Of a DNA stretch of 64,000 bases, positions 31,701 through 42,200 are shown piece after piece (position 1 is the stretch's first letter; each line of letters begins with the position of its first letter). The notes below the pieces were generated by a model. It did no database searches and was not told where the DNA came from. It worked only from the letters and a program-made list of their open reading frames with translations. The translations under genes were made by a program, and so were the position numbers. This DNA comes from Cydia pomonella (Eukaryota > Arthropoda > Insecta > Lepidoptera > Tortricidae): assembly GCF_033807575.1 (NCBI RefSeq), contig NC_084708.1, positions 7,526,501-7,590,500 on the forward strand. Direction: 5' to 3'.

Positions 31701-31802
31701 TATCAGTGTTCGCCAAACGTTAATTAGAATTGACCAATTTACGGTTTAATTAGTAATGGTCAATCGTTAATTCTAATTAACGTTCGGCCAAGACTGATAA
31801 TT
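31701..31802. mobile_element. Palindromic MITE, family C copy 1
   Basis: tatcagtgttcgccaaacgt and acgttcggccaagactgata are inverted, with an inner aattagaattgacca pair. Family C also occurs at 35451-35605. Confidence 0.7.
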
Positions 31803-31807
31803 AGATC

Positions 31808-31888
31808 GCTGTCCCGCTGATGATGGAGACGGCAATGCCACTGTGCGAGCGGGACACTAATATAACTATGCGCGTGCGACAGAGATAG
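31808..31888. repeat. Dispersed repeat related to 16757-16870
   Basis: Shares cactgtgcgagcgggaca and a gcgcgtgcgacagagatagg segment with the copy beside the maT element. It directly follows family C copy 1. Confidence 0.5.
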
Positions 31889-32073
31889 GAAATGGCAATT
31901 CGATGTACGAATTTCTTCGTTTTTAGTGCCCTTACTTTAATGGGAGTGAATATCAACGACAAAGCATCTGGGCTACTTGACAGCTTACGCTATAATAACT
32001 TGACCCTGATCGATTTTTGCGTTAGAGTTCGACTATTTCAAGTATTATCTGCGTTAAAAGTGATAATTAAGTT

Positions 32074-32215
32074 ATATGGTACCGCGGCCGGCAAAACGTC
32101 CCACTTTGACGCTTGCCATAAGGACGAGATTTGCTTGTATCTTTGTACGAATAACCTGCCAAAGTGTTCGTATGGCAAGCGACAAAGTGGGACGTTTTGC
32201 CGGCCGTGGTCATAT
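32074..32215. mobile_element. 142-bp palindromic MITE
   Basis: The left arm atatggtaccgcggccggca runs into aaaacgtcccactttg. The right arm caaagtgggacgttttgccg runs into gccgtggtcatat. The arms are nearly perfect over about 48 bp. Confidence 0.8.
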
Positions 32216-32458
32216 ATCGTTACGCCATTCACTCAAATATACATTAGGCATTTTAATAAATTATTTTTATCATATGTTTAACATAGTTTAGCAATTTACT
32301 TTCTAATTTTCTTACGCGACTCAGACGCTAGTACAAATTATTGCTCAAAAGATATTTTTTAAATACTAGGGCTTATTCTGCACTTATGTAGGTATCTAAT
32401 ACAGAAGTTAACGGAATGATCAAGTATAATATATGCGTTTATCATATTCTAGTACATT

Positions 32459-32566
32459 ACGATACTAGTGCGAATCAAAACGAGTGGCGATAAATTAAAA
32501 CATGACCGAAGGGAGTGTTTTAAATCGACAAGAGTTACGAATTACCTATTCGCACATGTATCGTAC
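32459..32566. mobile_element. Palindromic MITE, family A copy 3
   Basis: acgatactagtgcgaatcaa to attcgcacatgtatcgt, with the central gaccgaagggagtgttttaa. The flanking sequences tacaacgttttacagta and catatgg are shared with copy 1, so the mobile unit may extend beyond the palindrome. Confidence 0.7.
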
Positions 32567-32849
32567 AACGTTTTACAGTAACATATGGCAATATATAAGT
32601 TTCGACATAGTTATGTAATGTGATAATTATCACACTAGTGCGGTAAAATAGCACCATATGTGCTGTAAAATAAATATTAAAATAAATAGTAATGGCGCAA
32701 ATCTTTTTAGCACCTTAGACAGCCTCATTCACAGTTCATTTGAGAAATAAAGCTAATTTAAGCATAACCTAAATTAATAATTTCATTTTAATTTAAATCG
32801 TTTTTTAGTTTACATTGTCTCTGGCACCGTAAAATGTACAGTCAGGAAC

Positions 32850-33266
32850 AATAGTAGCTATAGTCGTTCGATTTGTAGCTGACCCCGAACGGCTAATCTT
32901 TTGTCTATTGTTAAGTATAATATGTTATAATAAATTATTGACTTACAACTCCCATGGAAATAGCAATAAAATACAAAATGAACAAATGTAAGAATAATTT
33001 GCGATTTCTTGTGTGGTCACTCTACGGTTACTGAGTGCCGGCGAGTCGAACACTACAGAACCAGTCTAAAATGTGTCCTCGAGATGCATAACAAAGGCGC
33101 GTTATCGGAGAGCGCACCTACACTGGTTTTTTTTATGCGTTGGACTAGCCCGCGCTTAGATGCCAATTAGAATTATACGACCCCTTTTTTTGGCACGTGC
33201 GGTTTTACTAATAGACAGAGGATTAGAATAGCCGTTCGCGGCCAGCTACAAATTGAACGACTATTC
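32850..33266. mobile_element. Non-autonomous transposon with about 40-bp TIRs
   Basis: Left aatagtagctatagtcgttc with gatttgtagctgaccccgaa is mirrored by ttcgcggccagctacaaatt with gaacgactatt. The interior has no coding frame. Confidence 0.7.
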
Positions 33267-33414
33267 ATGAAATGCTCGAAATATTTGCTGATTAACATTG
33301 TCAAGAGAACCCACTCTTTCATAAAACTTAACAAGCCTCTAATACACAACTTTAAATTACACAAATTCATTTATTAAATATTTTGATTTGTATTGTGTAA
33401 TCCGGCTAGTGTTG

Positions 33415-33790
33415 GTTAAGACTCGAGTCCTTTGAGTCCTCTGCTTTAAGACTCTACTCAGTTTTTCAGACCCGAGTCATTTGTAGAGACTTGAGTCCTT
33501 TTCGGAGAACTTGTAATTTTATTACAAATAACTTAGAAATGCGTTGTCTTTATATAAAATTCATGGATGTACATATAACATAAATTATACAACAATATTT
33601 TTATTTTCCTATTTCCTTTACTGTTGTTTAGGTAAAACCTATAAAATTGTTGACCGAGTCTTTATTCGGAGACTCGAGTCCTTTTGAGATGTGCTTAAAA
33701 AAGACACAATAAAGGACTCGACTCGGGACTTAAGACTTAGAAGGTTTTTAAGTTCTATATCTCGTAAAAACAAGTCGAGTTCTTCAATTT
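33415..33790. repeat. Repeat built of gactcgagtcctt motifs
   Basis: ttaagactcgagtcctttga at the left and aaaggactcgactcgggact at the right form imperfect inverted repeats. The same gagtcct motif recurs several times in between. It is probably a non-autonomous element. Confidence 0.5.
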
Positions 33791-34299
33791 AGCAAACACT
33801 AAATCCGGCCTTCACCACTGGAGGGCTTCGTCACTTTTTCTTTAATATATGACCTCTATTTCAGTTTATAAGCCTCTATTCGTTTAAACTCTTGTTATGT
33901 CTCTTTCTAAGTAGCACAAATGTCACAGTGACCGACAAGGAAAAACAAACTATAGCTATATGAGACTTGCACGACATTTATGAATATAAGCATGAGACTT
34001 GTACAATTAATTTTGATCATGTCCAATTTCTTTGTCCAATGTGAATTGCGTCTTACTCTCTCATTAAGCAAAATGTGAGATGCAAATACACATTGCACCA
34101 AGAAATCGGACAGGTGGAATACCATCCTAAGCTAAATTTTCACCGACTTGAGCAGAACAAAATGGGGGAGTGTCATTATAATCGTTTTATTTTGGATATT
34201 TTTCCATTGCAGATGCCGTGCAGAGTCAGCTTGGTTCGCCTCTGCAAACTGGCTGCCGACTGAACACGTACCGCAAATATAGTCTGTCAAGCCATTTCC

Positions 34300-34397
34300 G
34301 TCAGTAGAAAAAAGCGGCAAATTTAAAAAATATAGGCGCGACGCGTTACGGTCCTATAGAAAATTTGAAATTCGCGCCTTATTCTACTGACTAACTT
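34300..34397. mobile_element. Short palindromic MITE (gtcagtagaa ends)
   Basis: cgtcagtagaaaaaagcggc with aaattt is mirrored by gaaattcgcgccttattcta with ctgac. The centre carries ggcgcgacgcg. Confidence 0.6.
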
Positions 34398-34883
34398 GTT
34401 TGACCGACTATACCAAATAAATTACAGGAAACAATACAGTTTAGCTTATATATAACCAAGCAGTCATCTCATTACCTACTATAGAAATAACCAAATTAAC
34501 TAGGTCGTCTACATATTGTCCGTGAGATGTTAAAAAAGCCTATATGGAATACTGTGGCCATGGACGGAGTAAAACAAAATTAATTATACCACAAGTTAGA
34601 TAGTATTATAATATAAGAACCTTAATTGACAAAGTTATATGACTATCAGTATACCTTATTGCAATGAAAGAAGGTCTACGGTCAGTCAAATATGTTGCTG
34701 TATAATCTCTCTTGATGCAATATTTAGTGTCAGTTGCGCCAAACCTTATGTCACCGTGTTTGCTAAATTAAAGAAATATTAGGGGACATCTTATACATAT
34801 CAACCTAGCCCCAAACTAAACAAAGCTTCTACTATGGGTACTAGGCGACGACATACTTATATAGATATATACATAGACAACAC

Positions 34884-35290
34884 CATAGAGAAATAAGAAG
34901 TAATAGAGTGCTCACTCCATCCATCAGTTTTGGTACCAAAATGATTATTATATTCGCAGTCGACATCTAGCATCAAGTAGCGGAACTCTCAGTACTGCTA
35001 CTCGACAATAGATATCGCGGCAAACAAAAAGTCTAATGCTCAACGATTTTCAGCTAATATTATAACCAGAGAAATGTAGGAGTTGAAAATAGAGTTCTGG
35101 TTACTCTAGTTATAATATTAGCGGAAAATCGTTGAGCATTAGACTTTTTGTTTGCCGCGATATCTATTGTCGAGTAGCAGTACTGAGAGTTCCGCTACTC
35201 GATGCTAGATGTCGACTGCGAATATAATAATCATTTGGTACCAAAACTGATGTATGGAGTGAGCACTCTATTACTTCTTATTTCTCTATG
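34884..35290. mobile_element. 407-bp near-perfect foldback with 7-bp target duplication
   Basis: The two arms are each about 180 bp and almost identical in inverted orientation: catagagaaataagaagtaa at the left and ttacttcttatttctctatg at the right. The unpaired centre is about 50 bp. The heptamer acaacac flanks both sides (34877-34883 and 35291-35297). Transcribed, the sequence would form a very stable hairpin. It encodes no transposase. Confidence 0.9.
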
Positions 35291-35329
35291 ACAACACCTA
35301 TGACTCAGGAACAAATATCTGGGTTCATC

Positions 35330-35430
35330 ACAAAAATAAATGCTCCTACCGGGATTCGACGAACCCAGGACCTTCGACTTCATAGGCAGGGTCACTACCC
35401 ACTAGGCCAGACCGGTCGTCAATTTTATTT
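35330..35430 (-). repeat. tRNA-derived SINE head, minus strand
   Basis: On the minus strand there is a B-box-like gggttcg-aatcccggtagg and an A-box-like tggcctagtgggtagtgacc at tRNA-like spacing. There is no complete tRNA cloverleaf, so it is a SINE remnant. Confidence 0.6.
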
Positions 35431-35450
35431 TTATTGCATGGGAAATTTCA

Positions 35451-35605
35451 TAGTTGGCCGAACGTTAATCAGAATTGACCATATTGAAAGTTATCCATTA
35501 CAAATTGAACCGTAAACTGTAACCGTCCGTTACGGTTACGGTTCAATTTGAAATGGATAATTTTCAATATGGTCAATTCAAATTAACATTGGGCCAACAC
35601 TGATT
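35451..35605. mobile_element. Palindromic MITE, family C copy 2
   Basis: tagttggccgaacgttaatc and aattaacattgggccaacac are inverted. The inner arms contain gttacggttcaatttg and its complement. Confidence 0.7.
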
Positions 35606-35845
35606 AGGTCACTAACTGTGGTTGGTGCAAGACCCTTTAGTGTCACATCACATCAAACACTATGGAAGCAAGAAGGAATACTGCCGTGGTGGTCGCTTAT
35701 TTGAAAACCAAAGGAAACGCCTAACGATGGTGTTCGGTGGTAGTCTCGGGCCTAAAGCAAGTGGTTGCCCCTTAAACTTTTATCTCGGCTCCTCCCTAAG
35801 CCGCGTAGGAGGGATATGGTGGAAATATTCGTTGTCATCGGGTAA

Positions 35846-35915
35846 GTCTCGGTAGCTCAGTCGGCCGAGCGATGGACAGGTTCCAGAGTCGCGAGTTCGA
35901 ATCTCACCCAAGTTT
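35846..35915 (+). repeat. tRNA-like SINE segment
   Basis: ctcggtagctcagtcggccg (A-box-like) and cgcgagttcgaatctcaccc (B-box-like) are tRNA promoter motifs. The anticodon arm does not fold convincingly, so I call a tRNA-derived SINE and not a tRNA gene. Confidence 0.55.
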
Positions 35916-36164
35916 TCCACTTTTCCTTGATTTCTAAGCGTGGTATCGTTTGCAGACGCTTAATACAAAATCAATTTAACTCTCATCTGTATTTTAGATA
36001 GACAAGTATTTTAGCAAGTCACTTGCTTCATATTCTTAATTGAAGCTCAATGATTGAACTCTATTGGGTAATAAGGCTGACAGCTGACAACTACAGATAC
36101 CGACAACAAGTTCGAAGCGAATACTATCTATTATGTGCCTAAAGTGTGAAGTTCCTGACTCAAA

Positions 36165-36170
36165 TTTATT
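36165..36170 (-). promoter_or_regulatory. Candidate polyadenylation signal of CLPTM1L
   Basis: AATAAA on the minus strand, 54 bp downstream of the CLPTM1L stop codon. Confidence 0.5.
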
Positions 36171-36223
36171 TCATCTGGCCAGAGGATTTTGAACATCTCA
36201 TGGACTAATAGAATTAATAAGCC

Positions 36224-39200
36224 TTATTCGGCTTTTTCTTTCAGCGGCTCCAACTCTTCCGGGTTTTCGTCCATGCTGACAGCCGAGTCTGTTCGCGACT
36301 TGTCGACCGGGTATAACCTAAAAAAACACAATGTAACGTGAAATTTAAAACGTAGCTTAGCTTATTGACGCAATGGCGTGATAAGGGATTTTTTTTCATA
36401 GTTTAACACGAGTGCGCTATCGCCACGACAGTCTCGCGCGGGAGATTGACTACCCGTCTTTTTCTAACTGTATTAATTAAAGGAAGGGTAGTCGTTTATC
36501 TCGCGCGAAACTTGCGACAGAAGAAATAGCCATTGCACAAGTTTTTACCTTTTGTCTCAATTACTCTGAAAATATACTTAAAAATAAATAAATGTTATAG
36601 AGACATTCTTACACAAATTTACTTCTGTTTAAAGTTTTGCTCGTCAGGTCCCTCGGCAATATAAGGATATTTATACTAAAATTATACTGCTATGGTATAA
36701 ATCGTGTCATTCGCAAAGACACGTCATGATATTAAAAGTTAGATTTGACAAATCTGGGCGTCATCGTGGATTCCACAAACTATCTGCAAAATTAGGCATG
36801 TTTTCTACCGAGCAAATTTTTACCTATTAAGGTTTTGGATGGAGTCTTCCCTAGCTAGTTGTTTCCATGTGAATGTTTCATGGCCGCCTCTTAAAGGGCT
36901 TGCACATGAAGGGTAACCATCACGTAGCTTAGGTAGAGTATACATAGCGAAATATTTCAAACTACTTACCATCGCTGATATTAGTACACGAGGAAAACAA
37001 AGTCATGTTATGCGCGGTCAGCATAGTAGTGATAAACGCAAACACATCATCAATGAACGTGTACATGAAGGCGCGACACATAAGCACCTCCAGAGCGTAG
37101 ATAGATTAAATAGTATAATCTCAAATGACTTACCATCGTTGGTACGGATACACGAGGAACACCAAGTCGAGACGGATGGGGAGAAGGCGGTTACAGTATA
37201 TTAATCGCCTAATCTCCCAGTAGGGCCTGTGGGCTGGGGATCCACAATATAGGGCCTTACACGTCTGGAGGAAGGATCAGTGCGTTGCCGATCCTTCCCT
37301 CCTCTGGATCGAGGGTGTCCCCGTTATATTAACTAGGGCAGCCGCGGGGACGGCACGGTAGAATGGTCTCGCGACCCCGTGGCGTCCCCCAATAACGGTA
37401 GAGCGGGCAACGCCGCAGGGGATGTTAGTGGGTATTCTCTTCCCCTCCCTCTGTTTAACAGAGAGAGTAACGGGAGGAGTGAGTCCCACATACCACACCC
37501 CAAGTTGGCCTCCCCAGCCAGGGAGTGAGATGCGTAAATGCATTTACCCCTGCGTGAAAGAAAAAAAAAAAAAAAAAGGAACACCAAGTAGTCTCTAAAG
37601 CAAGCCACCCTATGCGCGGTCGGCATAGTAATGATAAACGCGAACACGTCATCAATGAACGTGTTGAACGCCTTGTAGGTACATGAAGGCGCGACACATA
37701 AGCACCGCCAGAGCGTAGATAGATTAAATAGTATAATCTCAAATGACTTACCATCGTTGGTACAGATACACGAGGAACACCAAGTCGTCTCTAAAGCAAG
37801 CCACCCTATGCGCGGTCGGCATAGTAATGATAAACGCGAACACGTCATCAATGAACGTGTTGAACGCCTTGTAGGTACATGAAGGCGCGACACATAAGCA
37901 CCGCCAGAGCGTAGATAGATTAAATAGTATAATCTCAAATGACTTACCATCGTTGGTACAGATACACGAGGAACACCAAGTCGTCTCTAAAGCAAGCCAC
38001 CCTATGCGCGGTCGGCATAGTAATGATAAACGCGAACACGTCATCAATGAACGTGTTGAACGCCTTGTACATGAAGGCGCGCCACGGCAGGGCCGCCACG
38101 GAGCGCAGGCGGTAGTTGACGAACAGTTGCGGGAGCATGAACAGGAAGCCGAACGCATACACGCCGTTCACGACGCTGTGGAGCGCCCACGAGTACCAAC
38201 TGAAAAGACGAATGAGTGTGTGAGAAGTTTCCTGGTAACTTGCAATGAGGATAAATGCCTAAAGCCGTAGTTAGTGATCGTTGAAAACGTAGGAATTAGT
38301 GACAGCAAGGACCCGTCCACCCCTTCCCAGAATCAAAGCCTTTAAATGGCTTAGTCGTTTATCGAATAGCCCCAATGATTGGCTTTCCCTTTGAATTAAT
38401 ATTTTGTAATATTTATTGTAGGTACAGAAATGTGTTTACAGGGGTGTTCAAATTAACCTAATTAAATACAATTGACAAAATGTAGGTACCTTGGCTGTAA
38501 ATATACTTGTCAGTTTGCTCTGGTTCCTACACTAGGCTTAGCCTGTCTCGAGGTTGGCTACTTGACAGTTTTTTGGAAATAATGTCAATCGATTTTGAAT
38601 TTCCTGAGGATCAAATGTCTATATAGGACTCATGGCATTTAAACAACACAAAGGTCAGAAATGAGACTTAAAGTCTGACGCTCGCACTCGACGATTGAAA
38701 CGCCTCTCAAAATGATTTTGTAATATGACGTCACATTACATTAGTCTGTGCTAAATGTATAGAAAATCAAGAAAATTGCTATGTTGACCCTGAAATATTG
38801 CGTTTATTTCAGGGTCATCAAAGAAATTTTCTTCATATATAGTTGTCATATAATTTATTTTTTAATAAAATGTAAGGAATCGAATGGTACCATTTTCTTT
38901 ATTCTTTTTGTAAGTAAAAACATTTTTTTTTCTAGACTGGAGGATTGTATTTTTTTTATAATCTCAATATGTCTTTTTTTATTCCACTTTTTTTTTATAA
39001 TGGATAGCTCATTTTCTATCCATTTAGCTACATTTTGTTATAATATTCAACACGTGTCAAGTACACAATTGCTTCCCGTTCCTTTGGGGTGCAATGAAAT
39101 GAAATGAAATGTCAAAAAGTAATAATTGTTGTGACAAATTAACTGGGTGGCCACTGTGTTTCGCTTTTATGTCCATTTTGTTTAATTCCTGCAATTGTGT

Positions 39201-42200
39201 GCACCTACCTCTGTGTCTCATCATGCAGCAGTAAAAAAAACCCTGTAAATGTGGAAATCAATGCAGATGTCGCTGTTATTGAATAGGATAGTACCCAAAT
39301 GACACGTGAGTTTTCATAAGTCCAAATTCAAGGTTTATACTTAGAATTACATCATAGTACCTAAACAAGTGCAACAGTTATACCATAGGCCCTGTGAGAT
39401 ATTCCATCTTAATTTATTATTGGATATAAAAGATTGAATTGTATGTAATGTAATCGATAACTGTAAATATTTACTATATACTCGGCATCAGCGGCGGTGA
39501 TGCTGCGTTCTGTCGCGTCCAGCACGTCGAGCCTGCACTCACCTCTTGTGGGGCTCGTAGAGCAGCGAGTAGACCGCGCCGGCCAGACACAGCGGGTACA
39601 GCAGCATGGACAGGTACTTCACGAGGCCTCGTCCGGCACGTCGAGGCCGCACTCACCTCTTGTGGGGCTCGTAGAGCAGCGAATAAACCGCGCCGACCAG
39701 ACACAGCGGGTACAGCAGCATGGACAGGTACTTCATGGCCTCGGCGTCGGCGGCGGCGGTGCTGCGCTCGGCCGCGTCCGGCACGTCGCGCCACACGCGG
39801 GGCTTCCAGCCCGACCAGGAGACGCGCACGTGGAGGATCTTCGTCACCTTCCATAGCTGGAAATACAAGGATGTTTCTTAATGTCTATGCAAGGTGCGGG
39901 AACTTAAAAACATACCTAAAGAAATATGATAGGTTCATACCTACGAGGGCGGTTTGAGAAGTCAGTGACTTTATGTAAAACAAAAATCATTTTAACATAT
40001 AAACTTTTTAATTACAATTCTAAACTCCTTGGTAGCTGGCAGTTTTTTTTTTAAGGCGGGGCAATAAAAAAGTTGTTGAGGCATATGTCAAATACGATCG
40101 GAAAATTGTTGGAAAATAGAGAAAAGCGAATTTCGTGTGTTAATTAAACATTACTTTTTACGTGGAATAACTATTAAAGAGACTGAAAACTGTTTAAAAA
40201 AATATTATGGGGAATCTGCTCCTTCTCATGGAATGGTACATAAGTGGTTTACAGAATTTCGTTCTGGACGTACCACTACCAATGACGCAGGACGCTCTGG
40301 AAGGCCGATTGAAGTGACCACTGATGATGTCGTGAATAAAGTTCACGACATTGTTTTGGATGACCGTCGAGTGAGGATTCGTGAGATAGCTGAGACTGTA
40401 CACATTTCATCTGAACGAGTTTTTCATATCTTGCATAATATTTTGAATATGAAAAAGCTTTCCGCAAGATGGGTGCCGCGTTTGCTGACAGCCGATCAGA
40501 AACGACTTCATGAATTTTTACGTCGATTTGTGACGGTAGATGAAACGTGGATCCATCATTATACGCCAGAGACGAAAAATCAGTCAAAACAGTGGACTTC
40601 TGCTAACGAACGGGCCCCAAAGAAAGCGAACACCGTTCAATTCGGCAGGAAAGGTAATGGCCACTGTTTTTTGGGACAGCCAAGGGGTTATTTATATAGA
40701 TTATTTAGAGAATGGTAAAACAATAAATGGCCCTTATTATGCTACTTTGTTGGAAAAATTTAACGCAGAAGTTGTGAAAAAACGGCCACATCTGGCAAAG
40801 AAGAAAATCGTTTTTCACCACGACAATGCCCCTGCACACTCGTCAGCAGTCGCAACAGCCAAATTAGTAGAATTGCGTTACGAAATACTGCCCCACACAC
40901 CTTAAGTCTCCAGATTTGGCCCCATGTGATTTTTTTATTCCCAAACATGAAGAAATGGCTCGGTGGGAAAAGATTTTCATCAAATGAGGAAGTCATAGCT
41001 GAAACTGAAGTATATTTTTCAGGGTTTGACAAAAAATATTTTTGGAGGGGTTGAAAAAACTGGAACATCGTTGGACGAAGTGTATGGAGTTGAAAGGAGA
41101 TTATGTAGAGAAATAAAACTAAAAAAGGTGAAAAAGTTTTTTTTTTGCAAAAAGTCACTGACTTATCAAACCACCCTCGTATACTATTATATTTTAATTA
41201 TAGTGAATATAATGCACGCGTAAGCAGGGAGGGCGCATAAACAACTTCGCGTCGGCTGACAAAATCGAAACTCATCAACGAATTGCCCTTTCCCTGCTTC
41301 TGCAATAATACTATTACTTATTCTGTGACGCTACAAAGGCTCCGTTGACCTGGATTTGCGGCTGCGCGTAGGAATCAGGTGCGTTCTTACGTGTCTTGAC
41401 AACACCTAAACAGCCTGATATATAGTTCCGTTTTTTTAGAATAATAGCCGATAGGGATACATAGTGCCATACATTAGAAAGGGACAGCACGATTCGTCCC
41501 GGAATCGCTGTCAAATTTCGGTTTTGTAGGAAGTCTCTTTTCTCTACGATAGTACTATTACTTATTCTGTGACGCTACAAAGGCCCCGCTTGCCTAGATT
41601 TGTGGCTGCTCGTAGGAATCAGGGGGCCTACAGCGAAAACCGAAATTCGCAAATTAATGAATGAATTTATTGCGTATTTGGAAATTCAGGTTACAAAGTA
41701 GCAGATACAATTGCAGAAAATGAGTCACACCTAAAACCCTAAATTGTGGGGATCTTTCTCTTTTACTCTTACTAAGACGTAATTGGTTGACAGAGATAAA
41801 TGCCCGCAATTGACGAACTTCTATTTTTGCGGTTATAGACCAGCAGGGGCCTACAGCGAAAACCGAAATTCGTAAATTGCGGGATCTTTCTCTTTTACTC
41901 TCACCAAGACGTAATTAGAGTGACAGAGAAAAATTCCCGCAATTGACGAACTTCGATTTTCGCGGTTATACTTAGTTCAGGTGCGTTCTTACGTGACTTG
42001 ACAATTCTTAAACAGCCTGATAAGATGAGATATATAGTTCGTTTTTTTTTAATTAAAAAAAAGTTAAACAATCCTGGCGTCTTTTTATTGAAAATTATTG
42101 CATAGCATTCAGAAAATTTGTTTATATTACGTATAAAAAAAAAGTTAAATATCGAATATAATTTAGGTATAATTGTTACATAGTACCTGGCCGACCGAGC

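Larger units (their letters stand above)
23723..36223. other. Gene-free, transposon-rich intergenic block
   Basis: Between the first exon of the PPS-like gene and the last exon of CLPTM1L I find no coding exon. The block is a mosaic of MITEs, foldbacks, SINEs and LINE tails, listed separately where boundaries could be seen. The remaining stretches (for example 25.6-29.6 kb) are AT-rich with no structure I can name. The promoter of the PPS-like gene should lie just above 23722, but no clear core motif is visible. Confidence 0.6.

Noticed and set aside
35846..35915. Functional tRNA gene (plus strand)
   Set aside because: Promoter-like motifs are present, but there is no convincing anticodon arm or acceptor stem.
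36960..37947. Regularly spaced repeats resembling a repeat array
   Set aside because: The units are copied CLPTM1L exon-7 tails with splice donors in a eukaryotic gene; there are no spacers as in CRISPR.
37333..38158. Long minus-strand frames of 136-205 codons across the exon-7 array
   Set aside because: They are exon-7 copies read in wrong or mixed frames plus LINE sequence.
38781..39107. 108-codon plus-strand frame
   Set aside because: Low-complexity Phe/Ile-rich translation of T-rich intron sequence.
39497..39856. 119-codon plus-strand open frame
   Set aside because: It is the antisense shadow of GC-rich CLPTM1L exon 6 and its duplicate.
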